Assembly (NCBI RefSeq): GCF_002095395.1
Contig: NZ_MJEI01000105.1
Location: 1-64,000 of the forward strand
DNA: 64,000 bases
Reading direction: 5' to 3'
Source: Williamsia sp. 1135
GTDB taxonomy: Bacteria > Actinomycetota > Actinomycetes > Mycobacteriales > Mycobacteriaceae
Shown: positions 1 to 8,477 of the stretch, in pieces
How positions within the stretch are numbered: position 1 is the first letter of the stretch
Layout of the letters: the number at the start of each line of letters is the position of its first letter
Made by a program: the position numbers and the translations under genes
Notes under the pieces: model-generated
Told to the model about the DNA's origin: nothing
Databases searched by the model: none
The model's input: only the letters and a program-made list of their open reading frames with translations

Positions 1-245
1 TCCGAGTAATCCTCCCGATTCAAAATCTCCAGAACGGCCTCTTGTTCCTCGGTGGCCAACGCCGCCGGCTGAAACCTCTGAGACTGCGGGGTCGGGTCTT
101 CAACGGGCGTGTAGTGCTTGTATCCCCGGGTGATCCGGTAGTAGGTCGAGCGGGCCACGCCGGTCAGATCACACGCCGCTGTGACCCCAATCCAGGTATG
201 GGCGGTCAGTGCGGTGACCAGCTCGATCAGGACAGATGATGTCGC
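1..245 (-). CDS. IS3-family transposase orfB, N-terminal part (cut by window edge)
   Basis: This frame overlaps the end of orfA in the -1 register and stays open to the window edge. About 80 residues are visible, beginning around LIELVTALTAHTW and including a VARSTYYR segment, typical of the helix-turn-helix region ahead of the DDE integrase core in IS3 orfB proteins. No ATG or GTG lies just upstream in frame, so orfB is probably made by programmed -1 frameshifting near the orfA stop, as in many IS3 elements; that is inference. The DDE residues lie outside the window. Confidence 0.7.
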
Positions 246-733
246 TTGAGCCAGGCCTGGTACTGCTCGGCGCTCATCAAAGCTGGTGGGATCTGCGGAC
301 CCTCGTCCTGGGTCGAGCTCTTGGTGATCCCGTCCAAGAGCTCGAAGGCTTTTCCCATGATCTCCAACGCCGCCTCGGACTGGTCGTTCTTCTTCTCCAA
401 CCGGGCGACTTTGGCGCGCAACCGGGCCAGCTCAGCGCGGTCTTGACTGTCCATGCGGTCCCTCGTCTTGGCGGCGGCAGCGACCATCGAGTCACTGAAC
501 GCACCGGACTCGCGGGCCTCTAACCACTCTCGCACGGTCGCCCTGGTCAAGTTGTACTCGCGCATCAACTGGGTTTTCGCGCCGCGCTGCACCGCAAGAT
601 CCCAGCGCTGCAAGAACGCAATCCGGAACGCAATCGGGAACGAACGGCGCCCTTTCGCTGACCGTCCAATCGGGATATCGATCGGGGTACTCAACAAATC
701 CATGTCACACTCCATCCCCACCACCCCTACCAC
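227..733 (-). CDS. IS3-family transposase orfA (DNA-binding subunit)
   Basis: The product is up to 168 aa; starts at 715 (MECDMDLL) or 703 (MDLLSTP) are equally possible. Residues about 30-75 form a helix-turn-helix (LTRATVREWLEA). Residues about 100-135 form a leucine-zipper-like coiled coil (LARLRAKVARLEKK) that usually mediates OrfA multimerisation. The C-terminus overlaps the orfB frame. The protein binds the element's ends and, with OrfB, catalyses transposition. Family assignment is by architecture. Confidence 0.75.
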   Translation of the reverse strand: MVGVVGMECDMDLLSTPIDIPIGRSAKGRRSFPIAFRIAFLQRWDLAVQRGAKTQLMREYNLTRATVREWLEARESGAFSDSMVAAAAKTRDRMDSQDRAELARLRAKVARLEKKNDQSEAALEIMGKAFELLDGITKSSTQDEGPQIPPALMSAEQYQAWLKRHHLS

Positions 734-841
734 TCCTGCTGTCTTACAACCAGGGTGGCAGGGAGGGTACCACCGGTGGGCGGTGCAGATTCGGGTGGAC
801 GACGGGGAAGAATCACCCGCTTCGGCGGTGTTGTGACGAAC

Positions 842-1255
842 ATGACACCTTCAGCTCTGGCACTGACCCCGCGACAACGTGAGCGTCTCGACTCCGAGGA
901 CGTCGTCTGGCTCACCACCATCAACGCATCGCAGACACTGGTTCCGACCCCGGTGTGGTTCCTGTGGTCTGGAGAGCAGTTTCTGATCTTCAGCGAACCC
1001 CGGACGCCCAAGCTCGCGAACATCGCGCGCGGCGGGGTGACGGTCAACTTCAACTGCACCAGCGGAGGTGGTGACGTGGCGGTGCTCACCGGTGACGCCG
1101 ACGAAGACCCGACTGGCCCTACGGGTGCTGAATGGGATGCGTATGTGAGCAAGTACCGGGAGGCAATGTCCGGTATGGACTACACCCCGGAAAAGTTCCG
1201 TGCCAAATACTCGACGTTGATCCGGGTCACCCCTCAACGTGTCCGGGGTTGGTGA
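842..1255 (+). CDS. Pyridoxamine-5'-phosphate-oxidase-like (PPOX) flavin/F420-binding protein, Rv3369-like
   Basis: The ATG at 842 gives 137 aa with the PPOX split-barrel pattern: an N-terminal helix (LTPRQRERLDSED), then VVWLTTINASQTLVPTPVWF, the paired strands that begin these flavin or F420-binding folds, then FLIFSEPRTPKLANI. Length and motifs match the small PPOX class exemplified by M. tuberculosis Rv3369. Members bind FMN, F420 or haem, and the substrate cannot be inferred. In M. tuberculosis Rv3369 neighbours dnaE2; here it lies between an IS3 element and mycP4 and converges on mycP4 with a 24-base gap, indicating rearrangement. An upstream extension to 755 is open but runs into the IS flank. 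Confidence 0.7.
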   Translation: MTPSALALTPRQRERLDSEDVVWLTTINASQTLVPTPVWFLWSGEQFLIFSEPRTPKLANIARGGVTVNFNCTSGGGDVAVLTGDADEDPTGPTGAEWDAYVSKYREAMSGMDYTPEKFRAKYSTLIRVTPQRVRGW

Positions 1256-1279
1256 GCGATCCAATCAGGTTCGCCGTGA

Positions 1280-2722
1280 TCAGTATTCGTCGGGATCGAG
1301 ACGGCGTAGCCGACGGGCCGGCATCGACACCGCCCATCCTGCCGCAAGCAACACCGCGCACACCCCGACGCCGATCAATGCGATGGCCTGTGGTCGGTGG
1401 TCTGCGGGCGGTGGCACCGCTGGCGCCGAGATAGGTTGCGGCACAGTCCAGTCGGATTCGGTGTCGGGGATCTCGTAGGTGAGGGCAGCCACCGGGTCGA
1501 TCACTCCGTGGCCCACCGTGTTGTCCCTTCCGATGCCCGGGGCATGAGCGGTACGGGTGATTCGCTCGATGACCTCTCCCGCGTCGAGGTCGGGGAACTT
1601 CGCACGGACGAGCGCCACCACGCCGGCAACGTACGGGGCGGCGAAGCTGGTCCCGTCGACACTCACCAGACCCTGCGCGCCCTCCTGGGCGTTCACCAAC
1701 CGGTTCGAGCCGCGGGTGCTGTCGAGACTCAGGATCGAGGTGCCCGGCGCGGCAACGCCGACCCAGGGACCGGCCAGGCTGAAGTCTGCGGGCGAACCGC
1801 CTTCGGATTCGACCGCCGCCACGCTGAGCACGTAGGGCGCATACCAGGCCGGGCTCGCGATCGTGGTGACCGTGTCCCAACCGTTCAGACCCGGATCAGC
1901 GGGATTCGGGGATGGATTCTGTTGCGAACACTGGGAGTTGGCGATCAGATTGCCCGCGGCGGCGACGACCACGACATTGCGGTCGAAGGCGTACTTCACC
2001 GCGGCACCGAGTTGCTTGTCGAACAGATTCGACCCGGACGGTCCGCAGGCCACCTCGGAGATGTTGATGATCGTGGCTCCCAGGCCAACCGCACGCACGA
2101 TCGCGTATGCCAGTGTCTGCACAGTCCCGTAACCGCTTCCCACGCTGGGATTGTCGCCTGGGTCCCCGGCGCGCATGCGGTCCTTCGGTTCGAATGCCGC
2201 GCTGGACTGCCTGATGGCGATGATCGAAGACTCGGGTGCCACGCCGGCGAAGGCGTCGCCCGGCGCGGGCTGGGCGCCGATGATCCCGGCCACCAGCGTG
2301 CCGTGACCGTCGCAGTCGTCGGTTCCATCGGAACGTGAGACATAGTCGCCGCCCGCGGTGATGCGTGGCAATCGTGGATGCCTCGTGACGCCCGTATCGA
2401 TGACCGCGACCCGCTGCCCGCCGCCGCGGCTGAAACGCCACGCTTCGGGGAGTCGCATCATCGTCTGCGCGGCCGATGGTTCGGTGATGTCCGTGCCAGG
2501 GGCCAGAATGGGCCTGGCACACAGCATCTTCTGTTCCGTGGGCTCAGGCGGTGCGACAGGCGCGTCCCGGACCAGTGCCGCGATGTCGACGACCGGTGGC
2601 GGGATCGCGGCGGCCGGTAGCGCAGGAAGTGCCGACAGCGCGGCTGTCGCGACGACCACTGTCACTCGAACGATGCGTGAATGCATCGATCCTGCCCGGC
2701 CGCCGGCGTGGTGCCGGCTCAT
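1280..2722 (-). CDS. mycP4: Mycosin, type VII secretion subtilisin-like serine protease (ESX-4)
   Basis: A 480-aa S8-family protease. Counting from the GTG one codon upstream, the triad is Asp110 (AVIDTGV), His141 (DGHGT) and the Ser in DGTSFAAPYVAG near residue 357. An N-terminal hydrophobic stretch (VVVATAALSALPALPAAA) is a signal peptide, and a C-terminal membrane segment (AIALIGVGVCAVLLAAGWAV) is followed by an arginine-rich cytoplasmic tail, the usual mycosin topology. The ATG overlaps the eccD4 stop (TGATG), implying translational coupling. An internal ATG at 2686, just before the signal peptide, is an alternative start. Mycosins stabilise the ESX membrane complex and can process substrates. 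ESX-4 assignment rests on its position by eccD/eccC and the rplM-rpsI operon. Confidence 0.9.
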   Translation of the reverse strand: MSRHHAGGRAGSMHSRIVRVTVVVATAALSALPALPAAAIPPPVVDIAALVRDAPVAPPEPTEQKMLCARPILAPGTDITEPSAAQTMMRLPEAWRFSRGGGQRVAVIDTGVTRHPRLPRITAGGDYVSRSDGTDDCDGHGTLVAGIIGAQPAPGDAFAGVAPESSIIAIRQSSAAFEPKDRMRAGDPGDNPSVGSGYGTVQTLAYAIVRAVGLGATIINISEVACGPSGSNLFDKQLGAAVKYAFDRNVVVVAAAGNLIANSQCSQQNPSPNPADPGLNGWDTVTTIASPAWYAPYVLSVAAVESEGGSPADFSLAGPWVGVAAPGTSILSLDSTRGSNRLVNAQEGAQGLVSVDGTSFAAPYVAGVVALVRAKFPDLDAGEVIERITRTAHAPGIGRDNTVGHGVIDPVAALTYEIPDTESDWTVPQPISAPAVPPPADHRPQAIALIGVGVCAVLLAAGWAVSMPARRLRRLDPDEY

Positions 2723-4206
2723 CACAGGTCGCGGACCGCTGCATAGAGGCCGAGAATCCAGAACAACAGCGGGACGATCGCCGCGATCAGCAGATACTCG
2801 AAGATCTCGACCATCCGGCGCATCACGGGTGAAAAGTCAGAGTGCGGTGCAAGGACGCCGCACACCAGCGCGACCACCGATGTCCCACCGAGGGCGACGG
2901 CGGCCAGGACGGTGTGCTCGCCGGGTCCGAAAGCCGTCTCGACGCAGACCACCGCCCACCCGAATGCACCGGCTCCGATGAGCACAGACGCCTGGGCAAG
3001 ATCAGTGTGAGACCGGCCCCGCAGGCAGAGCACGATCGCAATGATGGTCGCGAACACCGTGCCGCGCCAACTGAAGTCAGGAGTCGGGTATGCGACGAGC
3101 GCCATCCCGGCCACGGCGGCCGTGGAGGTGCCGATGATGAGCCCGGTGAGGTATCGGCCGGCCGTTCGCGTGCGCTGTTCGAGGGCGGCTGCGGAGGGAA
3201 GCGCCATGGCCCCGATGGCCCCGATGCCCTCGATTGCCGGACGCGGCGCGGAGTCCGCCGGATCGATCGCAGCGCCTGCCGTGGGCACCGGCGGCAGCGG
3301 TAGTCGCGCCAACAGGATGGTGATCCGCGACGCGAAAGAAGTGGCGAGAATCGCGAATGCGCACAACAGCGCCCCGATTCCGGCGGAGCCCGGCGACCAC
3401 AGCATCTGTACCGCACCCGCGCCGGCGCCGAACAGGGCAGCCGTGATCACCGCGGCGTGCACGAGGGGCCCTGCGGTCGAGATCCGGTACGACATCGCGG
3501 CGACGACCACGGCGACCGCGCACGCCAGCGTGAGGTGAGGCGCCCCGAAAGGGCCTGGCGGCAGCATCATTCCCGTCGCGAGGGCACAGGGGACCGCACA
3601 CAGTGAGCTGATCGCAGCCGTGGTGCGATCGAGGTAGTACCGACCGATCACGGCTCCGGCGACCACGTAAGCGAGGGTCACGAGCACTGCGATGGCCAGC
3701 GGCCACCAACTCTCGTGTTCGCTTCGCTCGCGCAACAGCGCCACAGCGAACAGGACGGATGCCGCTACGGCCACCACATAGCCCATCACCCGGGCGGCGA
3801 ACGCACTCCAACTGGCGAACTGGGCCTCGCCGAGTCGCGCGACGGCATCGATCACATCGTCGAAGAGCACCGCGGTCTCACGCGCGGGAACCGAGCGCAG
3901 GATCAGCAGATCCCCGTCCCGCACCCCCGCCTCGGACAATGTCCGGCCGGGCGCGATGGGCTCGCGGCCGACCCGCGCCAGCGTCCAGTGATCGCGAATG
4001 GGCATCGGCCGGGCCTCGGTGTCCTCGACATTCGGCGTCCGCGAACTGATCAGGGACACCAGGTCCGGGATCAGGGCGGCCACCGGCACCGCGGCGGGTA
4101 GCCCGACGTCGAACTGCGTCGTGCCACCGATGACCGACACCCGCGCCAGCGCAGGTTCGGCAGCGGCAGCGGCGTCCAACTCCGCCAAAAGGTCAGCAGC
4201 GGTCAT
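2722..4206 (-). CDS. eccD4: Type VII secretion integral membrane protein EccD (ESX-4)
   Basis: The 494-aa product begins with a ubiquitin-like cytoplasmic domain (about residues 20-105, including VSVIGGTTQFDVGLPA and LSEAGVRDGDLLILR) followed by about eleven hydrophobic helices, the standard EccD plan. The chosen ATG at 4206 follows a GGGGGA ribosome site; the frame stays open further upstream but that part is the repeat-containing spacer. EccD forms the core pore subunit with EccB, EccC and EccE. It is transcribed leftward with mycP4 and divergently from eccC4. Confidence 0.9.
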   Translation of the reverse strand: MTAADLLAELDAAAAAEPALARVSVIGGTTQFDVGLPAAVPVAALIPDLVSLISSRTPNVEDTEARPMPIRDHWTLARVGREPIAPGRTLSEAGVRDGDLLILRSVPARETAVLFDDVIDAVARLGEAQFASWSAFAARVMGYVVAVAASVLFAVALLRERSEHESWWPLAIAVLVTLAYVVAGAVIGRYYLDRTTAAISSLCAVPCALATGMMLPPGPFGAPHLTLACAVAVVVAAMSYRISTAGPLVHAAVITAALFGAGAGAVQMLWSPGSAGIGALLCAFAILATSFASRITILLARLPLPPVPTAGAAIDPADSAPRPAIEGIGAIGAMALPSAAALEQRTRTAGRYLTGLIIGTSTAAVAGMALVAYPTPDFSWRGTVFATIIAIVLCLRGRSHTDLAQASVLIGAGAFGWAVVCVETAFGPGEHTVLAAVALGGTSVVALVCGVLAPHSDFSPVMRRMVEIFEYLLIAAIVPLLFWILGLYAAVRDL

Positions 4207-4290
4207 GATTCCCCCCAAGAGATCCCCACCAGATTTCGAAACAATAGCGAATCCCTCGGACACCCGGCGACGAGAGACGATCTTCTCTCC

Positions 4291-4354
4291 GGTCGAGCTC
4301 CGCTCCGCTTCGTCTCCTGCCCTCTGGTCGAGCTCCGCTCCGCTTCGTCTCCTG
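4291..4354. repeat. Tandem 29-bp direct repeat in the eccD4-eccC4 divergent spacer
   Basis: Two exact copies of a 29-bp unit beginning ggtcgagctccgctccgctt occur at 4291-4319 and 4326-4354 (period 35). A shortened relative (gtcgagctccgcttcgtctc) is found at 48331-48351 in the leader of the PspC-domain gene. The unit carries inner palindromic potential (gagctc). Its placement in gene-start spacers suggests a dispersed intergenic repeat family, but a regulatory role is not shown. Confidence 0.8.
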
Positions 4355-4463
4355 TGGATAAACGGCACCCTTCGAGGTGCCCCGCACCGGCCCATGGTGG
4401 ATGATGTGCGGCCAGGGGATTTATTCGGTTCAGGGGTGGGGTTCGTACAACCATGATGTTTCG

Positions 4464-7400
4464 GTGACGACAGGGACGACCGAGGGATTCGTGCGGCGAG
4501 CGCGGGTCCCGGTACCACGTGCGCCCGGCGGCGAGGTCAACATCCAGGTGCCGCCGGATGTGCCTCGGGTGGTGCCCGGCAGTTTGCTGATGAAGATGAT
4601 GCCCGTGGTGATGGTGTTCGCCGTGGTCGGCATGATCTCGATGATGTTCGTGACCGGCGGACGCAACATGCTGTCGAATCCGCTGTTCATGATGTTCCCG
4701 ATGATGATGCTCATGTCGATGTTCGGCATGTACGCGGGCGCCGGGAACCGTGGCGGGGGCAAACGCGCGGCCGAGTTGAACGAAGAGCGCAAAGACTACT
4801 TCCGCTACCTGTGCCAGGTCCGTGACGAGGTGCACGAGACCGGCGCCGCGCAGCGCGAGGCCCTCGAATGGAGTCACCCCGAACCGGCCGCGTTGCTGGC
4901 GGTGGTGGGCGGACGGCGCATGTGGGAGCGGCGACGCGGCGACAGCGACTTCGGCCACGTCCGCGTCGGGGTCGGGTCGCAGCGGCTCGCGACGCGCCTG
5001 ATGCCACCGGAGACAGGGCCACTCGAGGACATCGAACCGGTGTCCGCGGTGGCGCTGCGCCGGTTCGTCCGGACACACTCGGTGGTCCACGGGTTGCCCA
5101 CCGCAGTGTCCCTGAGGGGATTCCCGGCGATCAACATCGAAGGGGCACGCCAAGAAACCAGGCAGCTCGCCCGGTCGATGGTGCTGGAGCTCTGCGCTTT
5201 CCACGGGCCCGATCAGTTGCTGATCGCCGTGGTCACCGCCGACCCCGGCGCCGAGGCATGGGATTGGTGCAAGTGGTTACCGCATCTTCAGCATCCGTAC
5301 GAGCGGGACGGTATGGGTTCGGCCCGGATGGTCTACCGGTCGCTGGCGGACCTCGAGGACGACCTCGCCGTCGACCTGCTCGAGCGAGGCCGCTTTTCCC
5401 GCTCGGCGCCTCCGAGCGCAGCGCGGGCGCAGCTCGTCGTGGTCATCGATGACGGATTCGTCTCCGGTGACGAACGTATCGTCGGCGACGCCGGCATGGA
5501 GGCGGTGTGCATTCTCGATCTCTCCGCGCCCACCGATGGTCTGGCCGTGCGCCGAGGACTGCAGCTGGTGGTGCGAGAGGGAAAGATCGGGGCGCGCAGC
5601 GCTTTCGGGGTCGAGGAGTTCGCCGACATGGACTCGCTCGGGGTCGCTGAGGCCGAAGCGTTCGCCAGGGCGATGGCCCGCTATCGTCTCGCCACCGCGG
5701 CCCAATTGGTGAACCTCGAACAGGAGGCCGCACCGTCGGATCCAGGTTTGATGAACCTGCTCGGCATCGCCGATGCGACCCGGCTCGATCCGCATACCGC
5801 GTGGGCGCCGCGCAGCGCCCGGATGCGGCTGCGGGTACCCATCGGTTATTCGGCCAGCGGTACCCCGGTGGAGATCGACATCAAAGAAGCGGCCGAAGGT
5901 GGGATGGGGCCGCACGGTCTGTGCATCGGTGCCACCGGGTCGGGTAAGTCGGAGTTCCTCCGGACCCTGGTGCTGTCGATGCTCGCCTCCCACTCGCCGG
6001 AAGCGCTGAACCTGGTGCTGGTCGACTTCAAAGGCGGCGCAACCTTTCTGGGTCTCGACTCGGCACCGCACGTGGCGGCGGTCATCACGAACCTCGAAGA
6101 AGAGCTGTCGATGGTCGACCGCATGCGCGACGCGCTCTCCGGCGAGATGAATCGGCGGCAGGAAGTCCTGCGAGCGGCCGGGAATTTCGCAAACGTCGGC
6201 GACTACGAGCGGGCCCGTGCGTCGGGTGCACCGCTCGAGCCGTTGCCGGCGCTGTTCATCGTCGTCGATGAATTCTCCGAACTGCTGGCGCAAAAGCCGG
6301 ACTTCGCCGATCTCTTCGTCGCAATCGGTCGACTGGGACGATCCCTGCACATTCATCTGCTGCTCGCCTCGCAACGACTCGAAGAGGGAAAGATGCGCGG
6401 GCTCGACAGTCACCTGTCGTATCGAATCGGCCTCAAGACGTTCTCTGCCAACGAGTCCCGTTCGGTCCTCGGTGTGCCGGATGCGTACCACCTGCCGAAT
6501 GTCCCGGGCTCGGGATATCTCAAGTGTGATTCTGCAGAACCCATCAGGTTCAACACGTGTTACGTCTCGGGTCCCTACACCCCGCCGACCGGGCTCGGAC
6601 TCGAATTGCTCCCCTCGATGGCGGGGGCCGGCCGGCTGAAGATGTTCACCGCCGACCGCATACCCGTGGATCCGGTTGTCGAACCAGAGATTCCGGTCTC
6701 GCACGAGCCTGAGCCCGTGCCCGTGCCCGAGCCCGTCTCGGGACCCGCGGTGCGGACCCTGCTCGACACCGTGCTCGACCGCATGGCCGGGCAAGGTCCC
6801 GCCGCGCACGAGGTGTGGTTGCCCCCACTGGATCAGCCGCCGACGATCGACATGCTGGTCCCGCACTGGCGCAGTCCGCAGGTCGGTCGCCTCGAGTTCC
6901 CGTTGGGGATCGTCGACCGACCCTACGACCAGCGTCGCGACATCCTGACCGTGGACGTGTCCGGGTCGAGGGGCAACGTCGCCATCGTCGGCGGACCTCA
7001 ATCGGGTAAGTCGAACGCGGTGCGGACCCTGATCCTCGGTGCCGCAGCCACCCATACGCCGGAACAGGTCCAGTTCTACTGCCTCGATTTCGGCGGCGGC
7101 AGCCTGGCCGGGATCGCCGGACTGCCGCACGTCGGATCCGTGGCGGGGCGATCGGACATGGATGCCGTGCGGCGGACCGTAGCGGAGGTGACGACCCTGA
7201 TCCGCTCGCGCGAGTTGCGTTTCGCCGATGCCGGTATCGAGTCCATGCGGGACTTCCGTTCGCGCCGCCGGGCCGGCGATTCCGTTCTCTCCGACGATGT
7301 TTTCGGCGATCTCTTCCTCGTTGTCGACGGGTACGCGGCCATCCGTGGCGAGTTCGAGTTTCTGGAGTCCCAGATCAACACGATTGTGGCGCAGGGGCTT

Positions 7401-8477
7401 TCGTACGGAGTCCACGTCATCCTCACGGCGGCGCGGTGGGCTGAGGTCCGCCCGGCAATCAAGGATCTGATCGGCAGCAGACTCGAACTGCGACTGGGGG
7501 ATCCGCTCGATTCGGAGATGGGTCGCAAGGTCGCCGGCCTGGTACCCGAAGGCCGTCCCGGTCGTGGTCTCACGGCGCAGCAGCTACACATGCTCGTCGC
7601 ACTGCCCCGAACCGACTCGGAAACCGGTCTCGATACCCTGAGTGCCGCGCTGGCGAGCACGGTCGCGGCCATCTCGGCCCTGTATCCCGGGCGTGCGGCG
7701 ATGGCCGTCCGCAAGTTGACCTCCCACCTCGAGAGGTCCGAGGTGCACACGCGCCTACGCGACGCCGACATCACGCTGGCACCGGGCGAGGTCGCGATCG
7801 GTGTCGGTGAGGCCGAACTCGCGCCGGTCATCCTCGACTTCCGGACCCAGCCGCACTTCCTGGTGTTCGCCGACGTGGAGCACGGCAAGACGAACCTGCT
7901 CCGAAACATCGTCGCCGGATTGATCGAGAACTCCTCTCCGGCCGAGACGAAGGTTGTCCTCGTCGACTACCGGCGCACGATGCTCGGTGTGATCGAGACC
8001 GATCACCTGGCGGGATATGCCACGTCCGCTCAGACCCTGACGCCGATGGTCACCGAGCTCGCAGCTTATTTCACTGCGCGCCTGCCGGGCCCGGACGTCA
8101 CCCAGCAACAGCTCCGCGACCGCAGATGGTGGTCGGGTCCGGACGTCTACATCGTCGTCGACGACTACGACATGGTGGCCACGGGAAGCGGGAATCCTTT
8201 GGCGCCGTTGCTCGATCTCTTGGCCCAGGCCCGCGACATCGGCCTGCATCTCATCGTCGCGCGTCGCTCGGGGGGTGCAGGGCGGGCCCTGTTCGACCCG
8301 ATCATCGGCCGACTCAAAGATCTCTCCTGTGATGGTCTCCTGATGAGCGGAGATCGGGACGAGGGGTATCTGCTCGGGAGGGTCCGCCTGCAGAAGTTGG
8401 TCCCGGGACGCGGGGAGTTGGTGTCCCGTTCGCGTCCGCAGGAGATGATCCAGGTCGCCCACATGTCGCCGCTGTGA
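4464..8477 (+). CDS. eccC4: Type VII secretion FtsK/SpoIIIE-type ATPase EccC (ESX-4, three ATPase domains)
   Basis: The GTG at 4464 (VTTGTTEGFVRRARVP) gives 1337 aa and removes an implausible Trp-rich extension. Two transmembrane helices lie near residues 40-90. ATPase domain 1 has an intact Walker A (GATGSGKSE) and a Walker B-like LFIVVDEF. Domain 2 has GGPQSGKS. Domain 3 has a degenerate P-loop, ADVEHGKT, with Ala replacing the first Gly. EccCa and EccCb are fused, as in ESX-4. EccC powers export and recognises WXG100-type signals. It is divergent from eccD4, and its stop overlaps the next start (GTGA). Confidence 0.92.
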   Translation: MTTGTTEGFVRRARVPVPRAPGGEVNIQVPPDVPRVVPGSLLMKMMPVVMVFAVVGMISMMFVTGGRNMLSNPLFMMFPMMMLMSMFGMYAGAGNRGGGKRAAELNEERKDYFRYLCQVRDEVHETGAAQREALEWSHPEPAALLAVVGGRRMWERRRGDSDFGHVRVGVGSQRLATRLMPPETGPLEDIEPVSAVALRRFVRTHSVVHGLPTAVSLRGFPAINIEGARQETRQLARSMVLELCAFHGPDQLLIAVVTADPGAEAWDWCKWLPHLQHPYERDGMGSARMVYRSLADLEDDLAVDLLERGRFSRSAPPSAARAQLVVVIDDGFVSGDERIVGDAGMEAVCILDLSAPTDGLAVRRGLQLVVREGKIGARSAFGVEEFADMDSLGVAEAEAFARAMARYRLATAAQLVNLEQEAAPSDPGLMNLLGIADATRLDPHTAWAPRSARMRLRVPIGYSASGTPVEIDIKEAAEGGMGPHGLCIGATGSGKSEFLRTLVLSMLASHSPEALNLVLVDFKGGATFLGLDSAPHVAAVITNLEEELSMVDRMRDALSGEMNRRQEVLRAAGNFANVGDYERARASGAPLEPLPALFIVVDEFSELLAQKPDFADLFVAIGRLGRSLHIHLLLASQRLEEGKMRGLDSHLSYRIGLKTFSANESRSVLGVPDAYHLPNVPGSGYLKCDSAEPIRFNTCYVSGPYTPPTGLGLELLPSMAGAGRLKMFTADRIPVDPVVEPEIPVSHEPEPVPVPEPVSGPAVRTLLDTVLDRMAGQGPAAHEVWLPPLDQPPTIDMLVPHWRSPQVGRLEFPLGIVDRPYDQRRDILTVDVSGSRGNVAIVGGPQSGKSNAVRTLILGAAATHTPEQVQFYCLDFGGGSLAGIAGLPHVGSVAGRSDMDAVRRTVAEVTTLIRSRELRFADAGIESMRDFRSRRRAGDSVLSDDVFGDLFLVVDGYAAIRGEFEFLESQINTIVAQGLSYGVHVILTAARWAEVRPAIKDLIGSRLELRLGDPLDSEMGRKVAGLVPEGRPGRGLTAQQLHMLVALPRTDSETGLDTLSAALASTVAAISALYPGRAAMAVRKLTSHLERSEVHTRLRDADITLAPGEVAIGVGEAELAPVILDFRTQPHFLVFADVEHGKTNLLRNIVAGLIENSSPAETKVVLVDYRRTMLGVIETDHLAGYATSAQTLTPMVTELAAYFTARLPGPDVTQQQLRDRRWWSGPDVYIVVDDYDMVATGSGNPLAPLLDLLAQARDIGLHLIVARRSGGAGRALFDPIIGRLKDLSCDGLLMSGDRDEGYLLGRVRLQKLVPGRGELVSRSRPQEMIQVAHMSPL

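Larger units (their letters stand above)
1..733 (-). mobile_element. IS3-family insertion sequence, partial
   Basis: Two consecutive reading frames on the minus strand have the IS3 orfA/orfB layout: a helix-turn-helix plus leucine-zipper orfA, then an orfB frame offset by -1 that runs off the left edge. Only the orfA end is present, so the terminal inverted repeats and target duplication cannot be paired. The right boundary probably lies between 733 and about 790; a stretch around 741-762 reading tgtcttacaacc could hold an inverted-repeat end but is untested. The element sits beyond the small PPOX gene that follows mycP4, close to where eccB4 is found in M. tuberculosis. Confidence 0.75.

Noticed and set aside
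5277-7415. Long open frame of about 712 codons on the minus strand inside eccC4
   Set aside because: It mirrors the codon structure of eccC4, lacks any domain, and arises from high GC in third positions.
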